9,370 bases of DNA from positions 1 to 9,370 of the forward strand of contig JAQXNQ010000161.1 of the NCBI GenBank assembly GCA_029098085.1. The letters run 5' to 3'. Position numbers and translations under genes: made by a program. The notes beneath the pieces were generated by a model. The model did not search any database. It saw nothing but the letters and a program-made list of their open reading frames with translations, and was not told the origin of the DNA. This DNA comes from Oscillospiraceae bacterium. GTDB taxonomy: Bacteria > Bacillota > Clostridia > Oscillospirales > Ruminococcaceae. Positions 6,507 through 9,370 of this stretch are shown here, piece by piece (the first letter of the stretch is position 1; every line of letters starts with the position of its first letter).

Positions 6507-8321
6507 TTGACCATTGAAGAACTGAAGAAAAAGGCGCTCAGCCTGCCGCTGGAGCCGGGCTGCTACCTGATGAAGAACAAGCAGGGCGAGATCATCTATG
6601 TGGGCAAGGCCAAAGCCCTGAAAAACCGGGTGGTCAGCTATTTCCGGGAGAATTCCGGTCACAACGAGAAGACCCGCAAGCTGGTCAGCATGATCTGGGA
6701 TTTTGACTATATCGTCACCGGCAGCGAGTTTGAGGCGCTGGTGCTGGAGTGCAGTCTGATCAAGCATTATATGCCCCATTACAACATCCTGCTGAAGGAT
6801 GACAAGGGCTATCACTATATCCACATCACCGACGAGCCCTATCCCCGGGTGGAGGCGGTCATGCAGAAGCCGGAGGACGGCGGACAGCTGCTGGGGCCGT
6901 ATATGAGCGGCTTTGTGGTGCGCCAGACGGTGGAGCAGGTCAACCGGGTGTTCAGGCTGCCCACCTGCGGCAAAAAATTCCCCCAGGATTTCCGCAAGGG
7001 ACGGCCCTGTCTGAATTTCCACATCAAGCAGTGCATGGGCCTCTGTCAGGGGCGGGTCAGCGAGGGAGAATACCGGGAGATTCTGGACGAAGCGGTGGAG
7101 TATATCCGCTCCGGCGGCGTCACATCGGTGGACGAGCTGCAGAGCCGGATGGAAAAGGCCGCCGATGAGCTGGATTTTGAGCTGGCGGCCCGGCTGCGGG
7201 ACCGGATTGCCGCCATCAAACGGATTTCCGACACCCAGACGGTGCTGTTGGGGGAGGACCGGCAGATGGACGTGCTGGGCTTTTCTCAGAACAACGCCAT
7301 GGCCTGTTGCGTGGTGCTGAAGATCCGGGAGGGCCGGATTGTGGACAAGGAGAATTTCATCTACGAGGATGTGTTTGACCTGTCCGAGCTGCGGGAAGAA
7401 TTTCTCTACCGCTACTACGCCGGCCGCAGCGACATTCCCAAGGCGGTGGTGCTGGACGAGGAGCCGGAGGATCTGGCGCTGTTTGAGCAGTTTCTCCGCC
7501 ATGAAAGCGATCACGCCGTGACCCCCATGGTGCCCCAGCGGGGAGAGCGGAAAAAGCTCTGCGAGATGGCCCGGAACAACGCTGCCGAGCAGCTGGCTCT
7601 GAAGGTCAAACGCACCGGTCGGGAGGTGGCGGCGCTGGAGCAGCTGGCCCAGCTGCTGGGGCTGCCCTCCACCCCCTGTTACATCGAAGCCTACGATATT
7701 TCCAACTGGGGCGAGACCGGCCGGGTGGGCGGCATGATCGTCTTCGAGAACGGACGTCCGCTGAAGACGGATTACAAGCGGTTCGCCATCAAAGAGGTGG
7801 CTGGACAGGACGACTACGCCTCCATGCGGGAGGTGCTGCGCCGGCGGTTTACCCGGTATCTGGACGGGGATCCCCATTTTTCCCGGCTGCCCGATCTGAT
7901 CCTGCTGGACGGCGGCAAGGGCCATGTGGGCGCGGTGGCGCCGCTGCTGCGGGAGATGGGCATCGATGTGCCTCTGTACGGCATGGTCAAGGACAATCGC
8001 CACCGGACCCGTGCCCTGACCACCGAGAGCGGGGAGCTGGCCCTGTCCATGATGAAGTCTGCCTTTACGCTGGTGACCAACATTCAGGATGAGGTGCACC
8101 GCTACGCCATTTCCTACCAGCGGACGCTGCACAAAAAAGTCAATTTCGAGAGCAGCCTGAAAAAAGTCAAGGGCATCGGCGACGCCAAGGTCAAGACTCT
8201 GATGAAGGAGTTCCGCACCAAAAAGCGGCTGAAGGAGGCGTCGCCCCAGGAGCTGGCCGAGGTGGCGAAGGTGAAGCCGGAGGTGGCCGAGGAGCTCTGG
8301 AAGGCCATACAGGAGCTGTAA
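6507..8321 (+). CDS. uvrC: Excinuclease ABC subunit C (UvrC)
   Basis: UvrC makes the 3' and 5' incisions around bulky DNA lesions bound by UvrAB in nucleotide excision repair. The 604-residue length is typical. The GIY-YIG nuclease covers about 14-95: GCY at 18-20 (usually GVY), YVG at 31-33, Arg41, Glu76 and Asn93. Cys154, Cys168, Cys176 and Cys180 match the reported UvrC iron-sulfur ligands. A UVR (UvrB-binding) helix pair lies at about 207-241. The RNase H-like nuclease follows with Asp397 (AYDISNWGE), Asp468 (LILLDGGKGH) and His531, the DDH triad. Tandem HhH DNA-binding motifs occupy about 550-600 (VKGIGDAKVKTL). Start is TTG at 6507: GGGAGG at 6493-6498 is 8 nt upstream, homology begins there, and no suitable ATG exists before Met22. 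It heads an operon with the HD gene. All catalytic residues are intact. Confidence 0.97.
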   Translation: MTIEELKKKALSLPLEPGCYLMKNKQGEIIYVGKAKALKNRVVSYFRENSGHNEKTRKLVSMIWDFDYIVTGSEFEALVLECSLIKHYMPHYNILLKDDKGYHYIHITDEPYPRVEAVMQKPEDGGQLLGPYMSGFVVRQTVEQVNRVFRLPTCGKKFPQDFRKGRPCLNFHIKQCMGLCQGRVSEGEYREILDEAVEYIRSGGVTSVDELQSRMEKAADELDFELAARLRDRIAAIKRISDTQTVLLGEDRQMDVLGFSQNNAMACCVVLKIREGRIVDKENFIYEDVFDLSELREEFLYRYYAGRSDIPKAVVLDEEPEDLALFEQFLRHESDHAVTPMVPQRGERKKLCEMARNNAAEQLALKVKRTGREVAALEQLAQLLGLPSTPCYIEAYDISNWGETGRVGGMIVFENGRPLKTDYKRFAIKEVAGQDDYASMREVLRRRFTRYLDGDPHFSRLPDLILLDGGKGHVGAVAPLLREMGIDVPLYGMVKDNRHRTRALTTESGELALSMMKSAFTLVTNIQDEVHRYAISYQRTLHKKVNFESSLKKVKGIGDAKVKTLMKEFRTKKRLKEASPQELAEVAKVKPEVAEELWKAIQEL

Positions 8322-8350
8322 AACGCAGAAACGAGCATACAGGAGGAGCC

Positions 8351-9010
8351 ATGGTAACCTTTCATCAGATCAAGCACGATCCCCAGATCCTGACCTATAT
8401 CGAAAAGGCGGACGAATCCCTGGCGGCGCTGGGCTACACCGAGCACAGCCTGGCCCACGTGGGCAAGGTGTCCGAGACGGCGGGACGGATTCTGGCCGAG
8501 CTGGATTATCCCGCCCGGGACGCCGAGCTGGCCCGGATTGCCGGGTATATGCACGACATCGGCAACATCGTCAACCGCATCGACCACGCCCAGAGCGGGG
8601 CAGTCATGGCCTTCCGTATCCTGGACAGGCTGGGGATGGATCCTGCCGAGATCGCCGTGGTGGTTTCGGCCATCGGCAACCACGACGAATCCACCGCCTT
8701 CCCGGTGAATCCGGTGGCGGCGGCGCTGATCCTGGCCGACAAGACCGATGTCCGCCGCACCCGGGTGCGGAATCAGGATTTCGCGTCCTTTGACATCCAC
8801 GACCGGGTCAACTACGCCGTGACCAAGTCCTCCGCCTTTATCACCGAAGACCGGACCGAGTTTGTCCTGCGGATCAACGTGGATACCGGGATCTCCCCGG
8901 TGCTGGATTACTTTGAGATTTTTATGGAGCGGATGCTCCTTTGCCGCCGGGCGGCGGACAAGCTGGGACTGCGGTTCCGGCTGATGGTCAACGGACAGAA
9001 TATGCTGTAA
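8351..9010 (+). CDS. HD-domain (HDIG) metal-dependent phosphohydrolase, substrate unknown
   Basis: The 219-residue cytoplasmic protein carries an HD-superfamily signature: His36 (SLAHVGKV), His68-Asp69 inside MHDIGN (the HDIG variant) and Asp130 (ILADKTD), the H...HD...D metal-binding set. His79 and His111 (GNHDE) are candidates for a second metal or for substrate contact. The family hydrolyses phosphate esters of nucleotides, cyclic dinucleotides or (p)ppGpp, but no partner domain or specificity motif allows a choice; RelA/SpoT features are absent. The ATG at 8351 has AGGAGG at 8341-8346, only 4 nt away. The gene begins 29 nt after uvrC with no promoter or terminator between, so the two are probably co-transcribed. 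The last 80 residues outside the HD core are not recognised. No transmembrane segment or signal peptide is visible. Confidence 0.85.
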   Translation: MVTFHQIKHDPQILTYIEKADESLAALGYTEHSLAHVGKVSETAGRILAELDYPARDAELARIAGYMHDIGNIVNRIDHAQSGAVMAFRILDRLGMDPAEIAVVVSAIGNHDESTAFPVNPVAAALILADKTDVRRTRVRNQDFASFDIHDRVNYAVTKSSAFITEDRTEFVLRINVDTGISPVLDYFEIFMERMLLCRRAADKLGLRFRLMVNGQNML

Positions 9011-9073
9011 GAAGGATCTCTTTTTGCAGTTTTATTTCGGGCGGAATACCGCCTGCCTTCCTTCGTAATCTCA

Positions 9074-9109
9074 CCGGCGCACAGCGAATCTGCCTGCGCC
9101 GGATTTTTT
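9074..9109 (+). terminator. Intrinsic terminator of the uvrC-HD operon
   Basis: CCGGCGCA at 9074-9081 pairs with TGCGCCGG at 9095-9102, followed by A and six Ts to 9109. A second, smaller GC hairpin without a T-run (GGCGG at 9040-9044 with CCGCC at 9049-9053) lies between the HD stop and this terminator. The rest of 9011-9169 shows no gene. Confidence 0.9.
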
Positions 9110-9169
9110 GTAATGCCACTTTGCACAAAACCCTTCCGCTTTCGTCCGGGGAATTTTCTCATAAAAGGA

Positions 9170-9198
9170 TTGCAAAAAAGGTCGATTTACAGTAAAAT
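9170..9198 (+). promoter_or_regulatory. Promoter for purE
   Basis: TTGCAA at 9170-9175 and TAAAAT at 9193-9198 are 17 bp apart. Start near 9205 would give an unusually long leader of about 130 nt ahead of purE, containing the structures listed next. The upstream terminator at 9074-9109 separates it from the uvrC operon. Confidence 0.65.
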
Positions 9199-9211
9199 GA
9201 AACTGTATGGT

Positions 9212-9256
9212 GCCGCACCCTTTCTGTGCGGCGTTTTCCGCCCGACAACAGGAAAA
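9212..9256 (+). ncRNA. Two adjacent hairpins at the 5' end of the purE leader RNA
   Basis: GCCGCAC at 9212-9218 pairs with GTGCGGC at 9226-9232 (7-nt loop). One base later TTTTCC at 9234-9239 pairs with GGAAAA at 9251-9256, so the two stems could stack. GCGG at 9228-9231 could instead pair with CCGC at 9238-9241, which would exclude the first arrangement. I do not recognise the purine, PRPP or other standard riboswitch cores. It may be an unclassified leader or only a stabilising structure. Confidence 0.45.
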
Positions 9257-9287
9257 AGGCTCTCTGCGGGGCCGGGGTGGGGAACTG

Positions 9288-9317
9288 GCTGCGAAGGGCT
9301 CGCAGCTGTTTTTGTTT
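9288..9317 (+). terminator. Terminator-like hairpin in the purE leader (candidate attenuator)
   Basis: GCTGCGA at 9288-9294 pairs with TCGCAGC at 9300-9306 (5-nt loop), followed by TGTTTTTGTTTG. It lies downstream of the predicted purE promoter and about 20 nt before the start codon, where it would stop transcription before purE unless relieved. CTGCG at 9264-9268 could pair with CGCAG at 9301-9305 as a short alternative. Attenuation is inferred from position and form. Confidence 0.65.
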
Positions 9318-9335
9318 GAAAGGATGGTATTTCGG

Positions 9336-9370
9336 ATGAAAAAAGTTGCAGTCATCATGGGCAGCGACAG
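9336..9370 (+). CDS. purE: 5-(carboxyamino)imidazole ribonucleotide mutase PurE, 3'-truncated by the window
   Basis: Only the first 11 full codons are visible, MKKVAVIMGSD followed by the first two bases of what is probably Ser. This is the characteristic PurE N-terminus, a beta-strand leading into the nucleotide-phosphate-binding GSDSD loop. PurE converts N5-CAIR to CAIR in de novo purine synthesis. The ATG at 9336 is preferred; an in-frame ATG at 9324 directly abuts the only Shine-Dalgarno-like sequence (AAAGG near 9319-9323), which is too close to use. The identification rests on this short motif and on purE being a usual first gene of a purine operon; the rest lies beyond the window. Confidence 0.82.
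   Translation, partial: MKKVAVIMGSD

Noticed and set aside
6243..8132. Very long open frame (629 codons) antisense to uvrC
   Set aside because: It mirrors a fully intact uvrC with all catalytic residues. The translation is rich in His, Gln, Leu, Pro and Gly without domains, as expected from the reverse of GC-rich codons, and no ribosome binding site precedes it.
9199..9335. Classical purine (guanine/adenine) riboswitch before purE
   Set aside because: The three-way junction core and the conserved loop sequences of that class are not present by eye.

Overview
The window looks like ordinary chromosome from a GC-rich, low-G+C-lineage (Bacillota/Clostridia) bacterium, most likely an Oscillospiraceae-type gut anaerobe. 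The reasons are an AddB-type rather than RecBCD-type nuclease, an HPr carrying both His15 and the Gram-positive regulatory Ser46, strong GGAGG ribosome binding sites, sigma-A-like promoters and a secreted protein with Gram-positive cell-wall-binding repeats. The taxon is an inference. No mobile element, CRISPR array, tRNA or rRNA is visible.

Layout. (1) 2-3265 (+): most of addB, whose 5' end lies outside the window. (2) 3276-4560 (+): rimM and trmD overlap by 11 nt, behind their own promoter. (3) 4561-4794: AT-rich gap with several DnaA-box-like sequences and a near-perfect promoter for ptsH. (4) 4795-5058 (+): ptsH (HPr). (5) 5072-5119: a bidirectional terminator shared with the convergent gene. 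(6) 5120-6226 (-): secreted protein with about five cell-wall-binding repeats. (7) 6227-6506: divergent promoter region. (8) 6507-9010 (+): uvrC followed 29 nt later by an HD-domain phosphohydrolase gene, closed by a terminator at 9074-9109. (9) 9170-9370 (+): promoter, structured leader with a terminator-like hairpin, and the first codons of purE.

Functionally the genes are core housekeeping: recombination and DNA repair (AddB, UvrC), ribosome and tRNA maturation (RimM, TrmD), sugar transport and carbon regulation (HPr) and purine synthesis (PurE). The less ordinary parts are two non-coding stretches (the DnaA-box-like cluster before ptsH and the purE leader), the uncharacterised surface protein and the uncharacterised HD protein. 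I see no convincing new multi-gene system here.
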